NCBI RefSeq assembly: GCF_011683955.1
Contig: NZ_JAAQPI010000003.1
Location: 372,001 to 436,000, forward strand
Length of the DNA stretch: 64,000 nt
Source of the DNA: Pseudomaricurvus alkylphenolicus
Lineage (GTDB): Bacteria > Pseudomonadota > Gammaproteobacteria > Pseudomonadales > Cellvibrionaceae
Direction: 5' to 3'
A model generated the notes under the pieces. That model ran no database searches, was not told the origin of the DNA, and worked only from the letters and a program-made list of their open reading frames with translations. The first letter of the stretch is position 1; each line of letters begins with the position of its first letter. Made by a program: the position numbers and the translations under genes. This document shows, one piece after another, positions 39,263 through 48,212 of the stretch.

Positions 39263-40389
39263 TACCATTTCATAAACCTTATCACGCGCCTTCCTCTCAG
39301 GATTACCTGAATCAAGTCATAGAAAGTGGGCATCATGGCGGCGATGGTCCCTTTGGAAGACGCTGTGAACAGTATCTACAGGATCTGATTGGTTGTCATC
39401 GCGCTCTACTGACAACGTCATGTAGCGTCGCTCTCGACATGTGTGCCATGCTGATCGATGCCAAACCTGGCGACGAAGTTCTGGTGCCCTCCTTTACCTT
39501 TGTAACCACCGCCAACGCATTCTACAACCGGGGGGCCAAGCCAGTGTTTGTCGACTGCCTGCCTGGCACGCTCAATATGGACCCGGATCACGCAGAAGCC
39601 CTTGTGAATAGTAACACCGTAGCGATAGTGCCAATGCACTACGGCGGTGTCGCCTGTGACATGAATGCCATTATGAAACTGGCAAATAAAGAAGGGTTGC
39701 TTGTCATTGAAGATGCAGCCCAGGCCATAGATGGCTACTATGATGGCCAACCTTTGGGGTCATTAGGTCATCTTTCCACACTGAGCTTTCATGAGACCAA
39801 AAACATCACCTGTGGCGAGGGCGGTGCGCTGCTGATCAATGATCAACAGTTTAAGGAGAGGGCTGAGATTATTAGAGAAAAAGGCACCAATCGCCGCCGT
39901 TTTTTTGAAGGTCTAGTGGACAAATATAGTTGGCTCGACATTGGCTCCTCCTACGTGCAATCAGATTTACTCTCTTCATACCTGTTGGGTCAACTCGAAG
40001 CCCACAAGATCATAAAACAGAAACGCCGTGACATCTGGAACGAATACTACCAACGACTGAAACCATTGGAGAACGCCGGGCATCTCTGCCTTCCACAAAT
40101 AGGTAAAGATTGCGATCCATCCTGGCATTTGTTTTTTGTGTTAACGGAAGACAACCACACTAGAAAACGCTTGTTAACCTTCCTGAAAGACAGGGGTGTT
40201 ATGGCACAATTTCATTATTTGCCATTGCATTTGTCGGATGTAGGAGTCCGTCTTGGTAGCAAGCCTGGCGATTGTCCAAATTCGGAACGCTTTTCTGAGA
40301 CGCTGGTGCGACTGCCTTTCTATACAGACATGCCTCACGAAGAAGTGGAGCTAGTATGCCGTCACCTGGGAGCATTTTATGGCCACTGA
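39259..40389 (+). CDS. wecE: dTDP-4-amino-4,6-dideoxygalactose transaminase
   Basis: PLP-dependent sugar aminotransferase of the DegT/DnrJ/EryC1 fold, 376 residues, the length of E. coli WecE. It should convert dTDP-4-keto-6-deoxyglucose to dTDP-4-amino-4,6-dideoxygalactose with glutamate. The PLP lysine lies in SFHETKNITCGEGGAL, and the segment VPSFTFVTTANAFYNRGAKPVFVD is typical. Overlaps the genes before and after it. The N-acetyltransferase WecD that normally follows is missing; an ATP-grasp gene takes its place. Confidence 0.92.
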   Translation: MIPFHKPYHAPSSQDYLNQVIESGHHGGDGPFGRRCEQYLQDLIGCHRALLTTSCSVALDMCAMLIDAKPGDEVLVPSFTFVTTANAFYNRGAKPVFVDCLPGTLNMDPDHAEALVNSNTVAIVPMHYGGVACDMNAIMKLANKEGLLVIEDAAQAIDGYYDGQPLGSLGHLSTLSFHETKNITCGEGGALLINDQQFKERAEIIREKGTNRRRFFEGLVDKYSWLDIGSSYVQSDLLSSYLLGQLEAHKIIKQKRRDIWNEYYQRLKPLENAGHLCLPQIGKDCDPSWHLFFVLTEDNHTRKRLLTFLKDRGVMAQFHYLPLHLSDVGVRLGSKPGDCPNSERFSETLVRLPFYTDMPHEEVELVCRHLGAFYGH

Positions 40390-41563
40390 AAAGCGACTGT
40401 TGCTCGTGGGAGGAGGCCACGCCGAAATACCTTTGATTAAGGCTGCTCAGGCGCAGGGCTACTATGTGATCACAAGCGGCAACCGTCCGCAAGATCTCGG
40501 ACACCAATATGGCAATGAATATCGTCCCGCCGACTACTCAAATATCGAGGCAATGCTCACTCTCGCAGAACAACTCGACATCGATGCCATCGTACCTTGC
40601 TGTAATGACTTTGCCGCTATCTCCTGCGCCTACGTGGCCCAGAAGCTTGGCCTTCCCGGACATGACAGTGTTGAAATCTGTCGGCAGATTCACCATAAGG
40701 ACCAATATCGGGCATTCGCTCAGAAACACGGCATCGCCTCACCCGAGGCCAACAGATTTGATGACATCAACGAGGCCATTGTATCAACCCGGAACAGCCG
40801 GCTGCCAGTTATCGTCAAACCTGTTGACCTTACCGGCGGAAAGGGCGTCAGCAAGATTTCTCAACCGCAACAAATCTCAACAGCGATAACAAACGCTTTT
40901 GAGGTCTGCCGAGCCAACAGGATAGTCGTTGAAGAGTTTATCGAAGGCAGCCACCACGGATTTTCATCTTTCATAGTCGATGGCAAGGTGGTATTTCACT
41001 TCACTGACAACGAGTACTACTACATCAACCCTTATCTGGTTTCGGGGGCTTCAGCCCCCAGCCATACAGCGGCGGCAGCCGAACAGGAGCTGTGTCGCAG
41101 CGTCGAAACCATCGCCAGTGCACTTAACCTATGCGATGGTATTGTGCATGTTCAGTTTATTTTTCAGGCCGGTCGGCCTGTGATTATTGAAATCTGCAGA
41201 CGCCCTCCAGGTGATCTGTATATAGACCTGGTTCGGCATGCTACTGGTTTGGATTACGCCCACTGGCTGATCAAGGCCTACACCGGACAGGATTGCTCAG
41301 ATCTAAAGAACAAACCCGCCAAGAACTTCATCTTGCGCCATTGCGTTATGGGGGCGCATCCCGGTACTCTGAAGAACATCGAATTTGAAGACTCCATCAA
41401 AAACAAAATTGTCGATCAGTGCCTTTGGTACAAACCCGGCGACATCGTCAGTGATGTATTGACTCATAAGCACGGTATTGTATTTCTGAAATTTGATTCA
41501 GAGGAAGAGCTGCAAAGGAAGTCCGAAACTATGCAACAGCGGATTAAGGTAATCGTAGAATGA
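40379..41563 (+). CDS. ATP-grasp ligase
   Basis: 394 residues with the ATP-grasp fold. An N-terminal Rossmann-like part (LLLVGGGHAEIPLIKAAQAQGYYVITS) is followed by the central ATP-binding lobes (LPVIVKPVDLTGGKGVSKI, VVEEFIEGSHHGFSSFIVDG) and the metal-binding end (GRPVIIEICRRPPGDLYIDL). Such enzymes join a carboxylate to an amine or other nucleophile through an acyl phosphate. It overlaps wecE by 11 bp. I infer that it may add an amino acid or other acid to the 4-amino group of the dideoxy sugar, replacing WecD. Another acceptor in the glycan is equally possible. Confidence 0.82.
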   Translation: MATEKRLLLVGGGHAEIPLIKAAQAQGYYVITSGNRPQDLGHQYGNEYRPADYSNIEAMLTLAEQLDIDAIVPCCNDFAAISCAYVAQKLGLPGHDSVEICRQIHHKDQYRAFAQKHGIASPEANRFDDINEAIVSTRNSRLPVIVKPVDLTGGKGVSKISQPQQISTAITNAFEVCRANRIVVEEFIEGSHHGFSSFIVDGKVVFHFTDNEYYYINPYLVSGASAPSHTAAAAEQELCRSVETIASALNLCDGIVHVQFIFQAGRPVIIEICRRPPGDLYIDLVRHATGLDYAHWLIKAYTGQDCSDLKNKPAKNFILRHCVMGAHPGTLKNIEFEDSIKNKIVDQCLWYKPGDIVSDVLTHKHGIVFLKFDSEEELQRKSETMQQRIKVIVE

Positions 41564-42696
41564 AAGACTCAGCCCTGAAACTAGGCTTTATCGGCGGCGG
41601 ACTCAATTCCGCCATTGGGTACACCCACAAGATTGCCGCGCAGATGGACAACCGCTGGGAGCTGGTTTCCGGATGTTTCAGTCGAGACCCTGAGGTCAGC
41701 AGAGATACAGGCATCAACTGGGCACTCAATGAAAATCGCATTTTTCATGACTGGCGGGAATTTCTCGCGCGTGAACGAGGCAAGTTGGACGCCGTTGCAG
41801 TACTTACACCTATTTTCTCTCATACCGAGGTTATTCTGCAGGCATTAGAGGCGGGCTATCATGTCATTTCCGAAAAGCCGTTGACTGGAACCGCTGAGCA
41901 AGCTCATGCTATTGCCGAGATGGCTCAGACTCATAACCGCTTTGTCGGGGTAACGTACAATTACACAGGCTACCCGATGTTGCGAGAACTCCAATCAATG
42001 ATCAAGGAAGGGCGACTGGGAAGAATTCATCAAATCAATATCCATACTCCACTGGAGGGCTACCTGAAGCTTGACAGCCAGGATCACGCTATCGTGCCAC
42101 AAAAATGGCGGCTGGAGGATAGCGCCAAGGCTCCCACCATTTCGCTGGATCTCGGTACCCACGCCTTTCATATGGTCAACTTTCTAACTGGGGAAACCCC
42201 TTTGGAAACAATTTCCACCATGCAGAGTTGCGGAAATTTTAGAGGTGTCATTGATAATGTTTCGGCGATCGTCGAGTACAGCAACCAGCTTCACTGCAAT
42301 ATCTGGTACAGCAAGGCCGCCCTTGGGCATAGCAATGGACTTCGCATTTGGATCTATGGGGACAAAGGTTCTGCTGAGTGGTTTCAGATGGAGCCGGAGT
42401 ACCTCATATTTAACGAACAACACGGCAGACGACTGATTCTTGACCGCGCCAACCCGGACGTGAGGATCGCCAACCAGAACCGTTACACCCGCTTCAAGGC
42501 TGGCCACCCAGCAGGATTTATAGAAGCATTTGCCAACTACTATGCCGATCTGGCCGACAGCCTCATACGCTTTACAGAAGGCAATTCTCCGTACTGTGAT
42601 TTCGTTCAACCATTGTCAGTGTCCGAGGACATTCTCAGAACCATGGAGGCAATGGAGCGCTCGACTCACAGTAGAACCTGGGAGAAAGTGCGATGA
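41560..42696 (+). CDS. Gfo/Idh/MocA family sugar oxidoreductase
   Basis: 378 residues. An N-terminal NAD(P)-binding Rossmann domain (LGFIGGGLNSAIGYTHKIA) is followed by the family EKPLTGT motif and the catalytic DLGTHAFHMVNFL, with the expected Asp-x-Gly-x-His. Members oxidise or reduce sugars, often as nucleotide sugars. The start overlaps the ATP-grasp stop by 4 bp and the end overlaps the next start by 4 bp. The substrate is unknown; it may provide a second unusual sugar or the acid used by the ATP-grasp enzyme. Confidence 0.87.
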   Translation: MKDSALKLGFIGGGLNSAIGYTHKIAAQMDNRWELVSGCFSRDPEVSRDTGINWALNENRIFHDWREFLARERGKLDAVAVLTPIFSHTEVILQALEAGYHVISEKPLTGTAEQAHAIAEMAQTHNRFVGVTYNYTGYPMLRELQSMIKEGRLGRIHQINIHTPLEGYLKLDSQDHAIVPQKWRLEDSAKAPTISLDLGTHAFHMVNFLTGETPLETISTMQSCGNFRGVIDNVSAIVEYSNQLHCNIWYSKAALGHSNGLRIWIYGDKGSAEWFQMEPEYLIFNEQHGRRLILDRANPDVRIANQNRYTRFKAGHPAGFIEAFANYYADLADSLIRFTEGNSPYCDFVQPLSVSEDILRTMEAMERSTHSRTWEKVR

Positions 42697-45044
42697 GCAC
42701 AACGGGCTTTACGGTCATTGTCCCTGTTTATAATGCTGAGGACACCCTTGTCAATTGTGTCAACAGCATTATTGAGGCGAGCAAACTGGTTACCGGTTGC
42801 CTGGAAGTATTACTGATTGACGACTGCTCAACGGACAATTCGCCTGTGGTCATTTCCCGCCTTGTGGATGAACATAACGCCGTTCGTGCGTTCAAAACCC
42901 AGTCTAACAGCGGTCCCGGTGCGGCGCGTAACATTGGCATCGAACAGGCCCAAGAACCGTGGATTCTGTTTGTTGACGCCGACGACCAGTTAGATAGTTC
43001 TGCCTTCCAGAGCCTGACGTCATTTCTCGGCACCAATAGCGGCAAAGATTGTGAGATCATCGCGTTTGACTGGGACTATGGGCAACACTCCAATGCGCAG
43101 ATACACACTCAGCACTGCGGCCGCTCGGACACCCACTATCTGGGACTCGGAAAGGCCAAGCTCATATCCAGTTATCTGCGAATGCACCTTGATCATTCAG
43201 TCATTTACTGTGCTTTCCGCACGGACCTGTTGAAACGCAACCAACTGACGTTCAGTAACGATTACCACGAGGACGTTGATTTCCTATTTAAAGCCTATTG
43301 GCACGCGGAGTGCATTCACGTTCTGGAGGCTCTCCTATATCACAAAAACTCGAGACAGCACTCTATCGTCAATACCATTTCCACCAAACATCTGGATGGT
43401 TTTATTCGCGCCTATGTAGAACTGGCGGGCTTCCTTGACCGACATTGTGTCTTCCAGGATTACGCCAGTGCCTATAGCTCCGGGATTATCGCCCTGCTGG
43501 CCACCCGAGCAAGAGAGATCTGTCGCCACGGCCAGCAACCATCGAAACGTGCGGAGCTGTTTCAACACCTATATAACAGCATGTCCGCTGCCGGCCTGTT
43601 GCAGCGGGTACACCTGGCAGCCGCAGACAGATCGCTTTATCGCATGATATTCGACCGTTTCGTTGAAGTTATGGGGAGCAAATCGCTCCCGCAAAACATC
43701 AAGGAAGTGAAGGTCTACGACTTTATCAATAGTAACTCTTCGAAGCGCTGGAGTTGCTCCTATTTGCACCACGGCATCTACCTGAGACCTGAAGAAATTC
43801 GCACCTGTTGCAAGCGCTTTTTCGTGGACGATCTCATGCAGGGCGACGTCACAATACTGGATAACACCCAAATCCAGCCCAACGGACTGATGGTGGACGA
43901 GGTCATTGCCGCCAAATCCCGGCTATTTAACAGTATCAATCGCGGCGAAGCGACCCCCTGCGATGGCTGCCCGTTTATGGAGTTCAAAGAGTGGCCCTCC
44001 ATCGAACAGTCAAAGATTACTACACTCTCCTTTGAATACCATTCTGTCTGTAATCTGGTTTGTACCTATTGCTCAGATGAATACTACGGTGGACTGAAAG
44101 TACAATATGACATCGAAGCATTTGTTCAGCAATTGCTGCAAAAGAATAGTCTCGCCGAGGATGCCACCATAATCTGGGGGGGTGGAGAGCCTGTGGCTGA
44201 CAAGGCATTTCCCCGTTTGATCACCTCTATACTCAATGCATTACCAAGATCCCGCCATCGTGTTATCACCAATGCAGTCAAGTATTGTAAAACGACGGCT
44301 GAGCTGCTTGGGCAGGGCAAGGTAATGGTGTACAGCAGTTTGGATGCTGGTACTAGAGAAACCTATGAAAGAGTCCGAGGTAAAGACCGATTCAGGAAGC
44401 AGTTAACTAATCTGCAAAGATATGCCGAGGCGGGCGCTGAAAACACCTTTGTAAAGTATATCTTCACTGAGGGTAACAGCTCCGAACAGGAAGTGCTGGC
44501 ATTTGTTGATACGATTCAAGAGTACAAGTTATTGAGCTGCACATTTCAAATCAGCTATGACTTCACGGAAGAGCGTGTTGAACCATTCGATTTGGCATTG
44601 ATGGCATTGATGTACAAGTGCCTGAGTGACCTGGGGGTTGATTTGGTATTCGTTGACGAGTTGATTCGTCAGCGGGTCGCAAACTTTACAACTGACGACA
44701 CTCTACGGTTTGAACGAGAACTTGAGAAATTAGGCATAAGTGATGTGCTATTCAAACCTAACAGGGAAAATCCATTAATTATCTGGGGTGCCGGAGAACA
44801 GTCCCGGTTACTACTGGAAAACTCGCTGTTTCTGAAACCGGAATATGTCGATTTCTTTGCTGATTCGACCCCAAACAAACTGGGCACCACATACTTTGGC
44901 CGAGAGATACGGTCTCCGGACACAGTCGGGCAATCAGATCACCCGATACTGATCGCGGCGACGCAGAATTTCGCACCCATTTTCCGGCAATTCAGAGAGC
45001 TGGGTATTGATGAAGGCCGGTTGGTTCGAAAGTTTATCATCTAG
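42693..45044 (+). CDS. GT2 glycosyltransferase - radical SAM - Rossmann three-domain fusion
   Basis: 783 residues in three parts. Residues 1 to about 230 are a GT-A glycosyltransferase family 2 domain (VIVPVYNAEDTL, LIDDCSTDNS, the metal-site VDADD at 94-98). Residues of about 350-640 are a radical SAM enzyme: Cys453, Cys457 and Cys460 form the C-x3-C-x2-C cluster site (CNLVCTYC) and GGGEP at 496-500 is the SAM-binding motif. Further cysteines upstream (355, 372, 373, 423, 426) could bind an auxiliary iron-sulfur cluster. Residues of about 693-783 start with LIIWGAGEQSRLLLE, a Rossmann-like domain seen at the ends of some glycan enzymes. No cobalamin domain is seen. The fusion suggests radical modification of a sugar coupled to transfer. 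The reaction is unknown. Confidence 0.85.
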   Translation: MSTTGFTVIVPVYNAEDTLVNCVNSIIEASKLVTGCLEVLLIDDCSTDNSPVVISRLVDEHNAVRAFKTQSNSGPGAARNIGIEQAQEPWILFVDADDQLDSSAFQSLTSFLGTNSGKDCEIIAFDWDYGQHSNAQIHTQHCGRSDTHYLGLGKAKLISSYLRMHLDHSVIYCAFRTDLLKRNQLTFSNDYHEDVDFLFKAYWHAECIHVLEALLYHKNSRQHSIVNTISTKHLDGFIRAYVELAGFLDRHCVFQDYASAYSSGIIALLATRAREICRHGQQPSKRAELFQHLYNSMSAAGLLQRVHLAAADRSLYRMIFDRFVEVMGSKSLPQNIKEVKVYDFINSNSSKRWSCSYLHHGIYLRPEEIRTCCKRFFVDDLMQGDVTILDNTQIQPNGLMVDEVIAAKSRLFNSINRGEATPCDGCPFMEFKEWPSIEQSKITTLSFEYHSVCNLVCTYCSDEYYGGLKVQYDIEAFVQQLLQKNSLAEDATIIWGGGEPVADKAFPRLITSILNALPRSRHRVITNAVKYCKTTAELLGQGKVMVYSSLDAGTRETYERVRGKDRFRKQLTNLQRYAEAGAENTFVKYIFTEGNSSEQEVLAFVDTIQEYKLLSCTFQISYDFTEERVEPFDLALMALMYKCLSDLGVDLVFVDELIRQRVANFTTDDTLRFERELEKLGISDVLFKPNRENPLIIWGAGEQSRLLLENSLFLKPEYVDFFADSTPNKLGTTYFGREIRSPDTVGQSDHPILIAATQNFAPIFRQFRELGIDEGRLVRKFII

Positions 45045-45123
45045 TGTTTGTCCAAAAACAAACTTTCTGTATAAACCGGATTAAGCCTGCAGCTCTTGTG
45101 CCCATTCTTGGGGTAACTCCCTC

Positions 45124-46056
45124 CTAAGAACAACTACGCTGAAAACCCGGTAGAGAAATCAAAGCCACACAGACCAGCTCCTGCAAAACCTGCCACCCAC
45201 GAACCAGTACCGCCACACTGATCAAGACGTCCGCAGGTATCTCAGGCAATACCCAGCCAGCCCCACCGATAAAGATCAGTTCCCTGACACCCATTCCAGC
45301 GGGGACAACCAGTGTCAGAGCTGCTGCCACCCAAGAAAGGGCCAATAAGGCGGTGTAAACACTGGCCTCACCAATATCCAAACCAAATATCGCCTTCAAC
45401 ATAAGGATGTTGGACATGGTATAGGACAGGAAGAAAAGGCTGAAGAACACGCTCCCTTCTTTCAAGCTCGTTTCGAATGTTTGATGCGAATCACTGGTCA
45501 GGAGCTGCTGCCAACGTCGGGGGAGAAATCTGGCGCTAATTGACACCAAATCCAGGCTATAGAGGTACAGGAAAGCCATTAACCCAATGACAACAATAAA
45601 CACTGATAACGGCAGATTGACACCACTAGAGAACAAACTGGCGGCAATCACAAGAGTCATCCCCAGTGAAACCAACATAAGCTCAATGTTGGCCACGACA
45701 ATGCCTTTAACCCCCTTTGTATCAGGAAGGTGGGAAGATTGATAAACAACTCCCCAGATCTTTCCTGGTATGTACTTCGCTATCTGCCCGACAACATACA
45801 TTTTTATTGCAAGTCGGTCACCGATTTCCACCCCGTATTTACGTAGCAGACGATTAAAATAGATAGCGAGTGTAAAATTGCCCAGCACCCCAACCAGCAC
45901 CGAGCCGACAAAAATCGACACATCCGCTCGATGCAGCGACGTAGTCAAGGTAGTCCAGCTGTCTCGCGATAGCAGGACCAAGAAACCAAGCCCAATCAGG
46001 AACAGACTGTAGCCAAATTTACCCTTGAATTTATTATATTGAGTGAAGATGGACAT
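45124..46056 (-). CDS. Flippase-like membrane protein (LPG synthase TM / AglD family)
   Basis: 310 residues with about eight helices. It belongs to the family of lysylphosphatidylglycerol-synthase transmembrane regions (UPF0104), with the family segment GQIAKYIPGKIWGVVYQ and a second conserved stretch VPAGMGVRELIFIGG. These proteins accompany glycosyltransferases in surface-glycan loci and are thought to move or present lipid-linked sugars. It lies 39 bp downstream of a GT2 gene on the same strand. It faces the GT2-radical SAM gene tail to tail across 79 bp. Confidence 0.82.
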   Translation of the reverse strand: MSIFTQYNKFKGKFGYSLFLIGLGFLVLLSRDSWTTLTTSLHRADVSIFVGSVLVGVLGNFTLAIYFNRLLRKYGVEIGDRLAIKMYVVGQIAKYIPGKIWGVVYQSSHLPDTKGVKGIVVANIELMLVSLGMTLVIAASLFSSGVNLPLSVFIVVIGLMAFLYLYSLDLVSISARFLPRRWQQLLTSDSHQTFETSLKEGSVFFSLFFLSYTMSNILMLKAIFGLDIGEASVYTALLALSWVAAALTLVVPAGMGVRELIFIGGAGWVLPEIPADVLISVAVLVRGWQVLQELVCVALISLPGFQRSCS

Positions 46057-46095
46057 GGCTCGACACCAGTGGAGAAACCGAATGTAATATCCGGA

Positions 46096-46947
46096 TCACT
46101 TCTTGTAGTAAAGTGTGGAAATTTGCTCTGCTACCAGGCCAAATAGAAAAATCTCCACCGAAGTCGTAAATAGCAAGGCACTCATATTAGTGAAGCGCTC
46201 AAAGTTTATATAGGTGTAAACATAATACGCTAAACCGGCAGAGAACGTCCCCGCCGCCAGCAAGGTAAATAACTTGAGGGGTGAATAGAGGGTGCCGATT
46301 TTAAAGATAATCAAGAGAAATTTCAGACCATCTCTGAAAAGCCGAATATGGCTTTTACCCAGCCTTTCGTGGACCTTAATAGGCAGGTAACCCACTGAGT
46401 AGCCGGACCGGAAGAAAGCCATCGTAATAGTGGTGGGATAGGAGAAACCATTTGGCAGGAGAGATAGAAACTCCTTGAACTTAGTGGCATCCACCGCCCG
46501 AAATCCAGACGTCAAGTCCTCTACCTTACGCTCCACCATCCAGCTGGCAAAACCATTGTACAGTGCATTGCCAGCCCACCTCGCACCGCTCGCTTGACCG
46601 GAGGAGGAGCGCGCACCGACAACCATATCGTAACCTTCTGACATCGCGTTTAGTAACCGAGGAATGTCAGACGGCTGGTGCTGGCCATCACCATCCATAA
46701 AGACAAAAATATCTCCACTGGCCTCACGTGCTCCGGTTTTGATCGCGGCACCATTCCCTTTTGAGTAAGCGTGTGAAACTACTTTTGCACCGTATTCCTT
46801 TGCAACGCTGGCTGTAGCATCGGTAGAGCCATCATCGATCACTAGTAGCTCCAGCTCATACTCGAATGACATGGACTTTAATTCGGGTAGGATTTTGGCT
46901 AGTCCCTCCTCCTCATTTTTTGTAGGAATTATCACAGAAACTCGCAT
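46096..46947 (-). CDS. Polyprenyl-phosphate glycosyltransferase (DPM1-like GT2)
   Basis: 283 residues. GT-A domain with VIIPTKNEEEGLAKILPEL, VIDDGSTDAT, the acidic FMDGDGQHQPSD and the SGFRAVDATKFKEFL stretch of bacterial dolichol-phosphate-mannose-type synthases. Two C-terminal helices (about 222-243 and 255-277) anchor it. It is expected to load a sugar on polyprenyl phosphate for the flippase-like protein encoded next. Read as a two-gene unit on the minus strand, opposite to its neighbours on both sides. Confidence 0.9.
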   Translation of the reverse strand: MRVSVIIPTKNEEEGLAKILPELKSMSFEYELELLVIDDGSTDATASVAKEYGAKVVSHAYSKGNGAAIKTGAREASGDIFVFMDGDGQHQPSDIPRLLNAMSEGYDMVVGARSSSGQASGARWAGNALYNGFASWMVERKVEDLTSGFRAVDATKFKEFLSLLPNGFSYPTTITMAFFRSGYSVGYLPIKVHERLGKSHIRLFRDGLKFLLIIFKIGTLYSPLKLFTLLAAGTFSAGLAYYVYTYINFERFTNMSALLFTTSVEIFLFGLVAEQISTLYYKK

Positions 46948-47196
46948 ATATCACCCATTTTCTCCGGAATCGTCTAGAATACGGTAAGTAATAGTCAGTG
47001 TCTGTCCAGAAACCGGTCCGCTGCAAGCATAGGGTTTCGGATAAACACCAGTTAAAACCTGGTCGATTATAATTCATCGACTTGTATAATGATAACTGAA
47101 CTGTCGCTGTCAAGAGCTTTTGATGTTTACCAGTTCCGACGTCAGCTATTGTAAAACCAATCTAGAAGTCAACTTTAGGTATCGAACGAAGGCCCC

Positions 47197-48210
47197 ATGA
47201 AGATCTTGCTAACCGGCGGCGCCGGATTTATCGGCTCAGCCCTGGTCAGACACCTGATCGCAGACACCTCCCATGAAGTCTGCAATGTGGACAAACTCAC
47301 CTATTCAGGTAATCTGAAGAATCTGATCGGCTTCGATTCAGGCCCCCGATACCAATTTCATCAGGTCGACATTTGCGATCGAGATGCCATAACGACACTG
47401 TTATTTGATTTCCAACCTGATTGCGTTATACATCTCGCCGCAGAATCACACGTGGACCGCTCCATTCAATCCACCGCAGAATTTATTGAGACCAATATTC
47501 TTGGTACCCATTGCCTGCTCGAAGTCTGTCTGGATTACCAAAAAAGCCTGGACGCCCCCGGACAAGCGGCATTTCGATTTCTCCATGTGTCTACCGATGA
47601 AGTGTATGGCAGCCTCGGGGAGCAAGGCAGCTTCACAGAATCCAGCCCCTATAAACCCAATTCACCTTATTCTGCCTCAAAAGCATCAGCTGATCACTTG
47701 GTTCGAGCCTGGCACGTGACTTATGGCTTAAATTGTCTGACAACCAACTGCAGTAATAATTACGGCAGTCATCAACACCCTGAAAAACTGGTTCCAAAGA
47801 CCATTATCAACTGCATATTGGGCGAAAAGATTCCAATTTACGGTCAGGGCAAACAAGTGAGAGATTGGCTATTCGTAAACGACCATGTCAATGCCCTTAT
47901 GAAGGTTGCGCTAGAGGCGCCAATAGGCTCCGATTTCAATATCGGCAGCCGCTGTGAACGTAGCAATATCGAGCTGGTGCAGATGATTTGCTTGCAGATG
48001 TCCAAACTGAAGCCGCTGAGGACCGGAGAATATACCGACCTTATTGAGTTCGTCTCGGACCGACCGGGTCACGATTTTCGGTACGCGATTGATCCCGGGA
48101 AAATCGAAAAGGAATTAGACTGGAAAGCTTCTACGCCGATACAACGCGGCATTGAAGAAACCATACTCTGGTATTTAAACAATAGAGAATGGTGGGAATC
48201 ATCGATTTAG
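47197..48210 (+). CDS. rfbB: dTDP-glucose 4,6-dehydratase
   Basis: NAD-dependent short-chain dehydrogenase-type enzyme of 337 residues that turns dTDP-glucose into dTDP-4-keto-6-deoxyglucose. It shows TGGAGFIGSALVRHL for NAD binding, the catalytic STDEVYG (Asp-Glu pair) and YSASK (Tyr/Lys), and NNYGSHQHPEKLVP. It stands apart from rfbA, 9 kb away, flanked on both sides by minus-strand genes, and ends 2 bp before a convergent gene. It supplies the substrate of WecE. Confidence 0.95.
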   Translation: MKILLTGGAGFIGSALVRHLIADTSHEVCNVDKLTYSGNLKNLIGFDSGPRYQFHQVDICDRDAITTLLFDFQPDCVIHLAAESHVDRSIQSTAEFIETNILGTHCLLEVCLDYQKSLDAPGQAAFRFLHVSTDEVYGSLGEQGSFTESSPYKPNSPYSASKASADHLVRAWHVTYGLNCLTTNCSNNYGSHQHPEKLVPKTIINCILGEKIPIYGQGKQVRDWLFVNDHVNALMKVALEAPIGSDFNIGSRCERSNIELVQMICLQMSKLKPLRTGEYTDLIEFVSDRPGHDFRYAIDPGKIEKELDWKASTPIQRGIEETILWYLNNREWWESSI

Positions 48211-48212
48211 AT

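Noticed and set aside
45045-45075. Hairpin GTTTGT...ACAAAC between convergent genes as a terminator
   Set aside because: Stem is short and AT-rich with no clean U-tract; it is better explained as part of the repeat-like sequence at 45042-45059.
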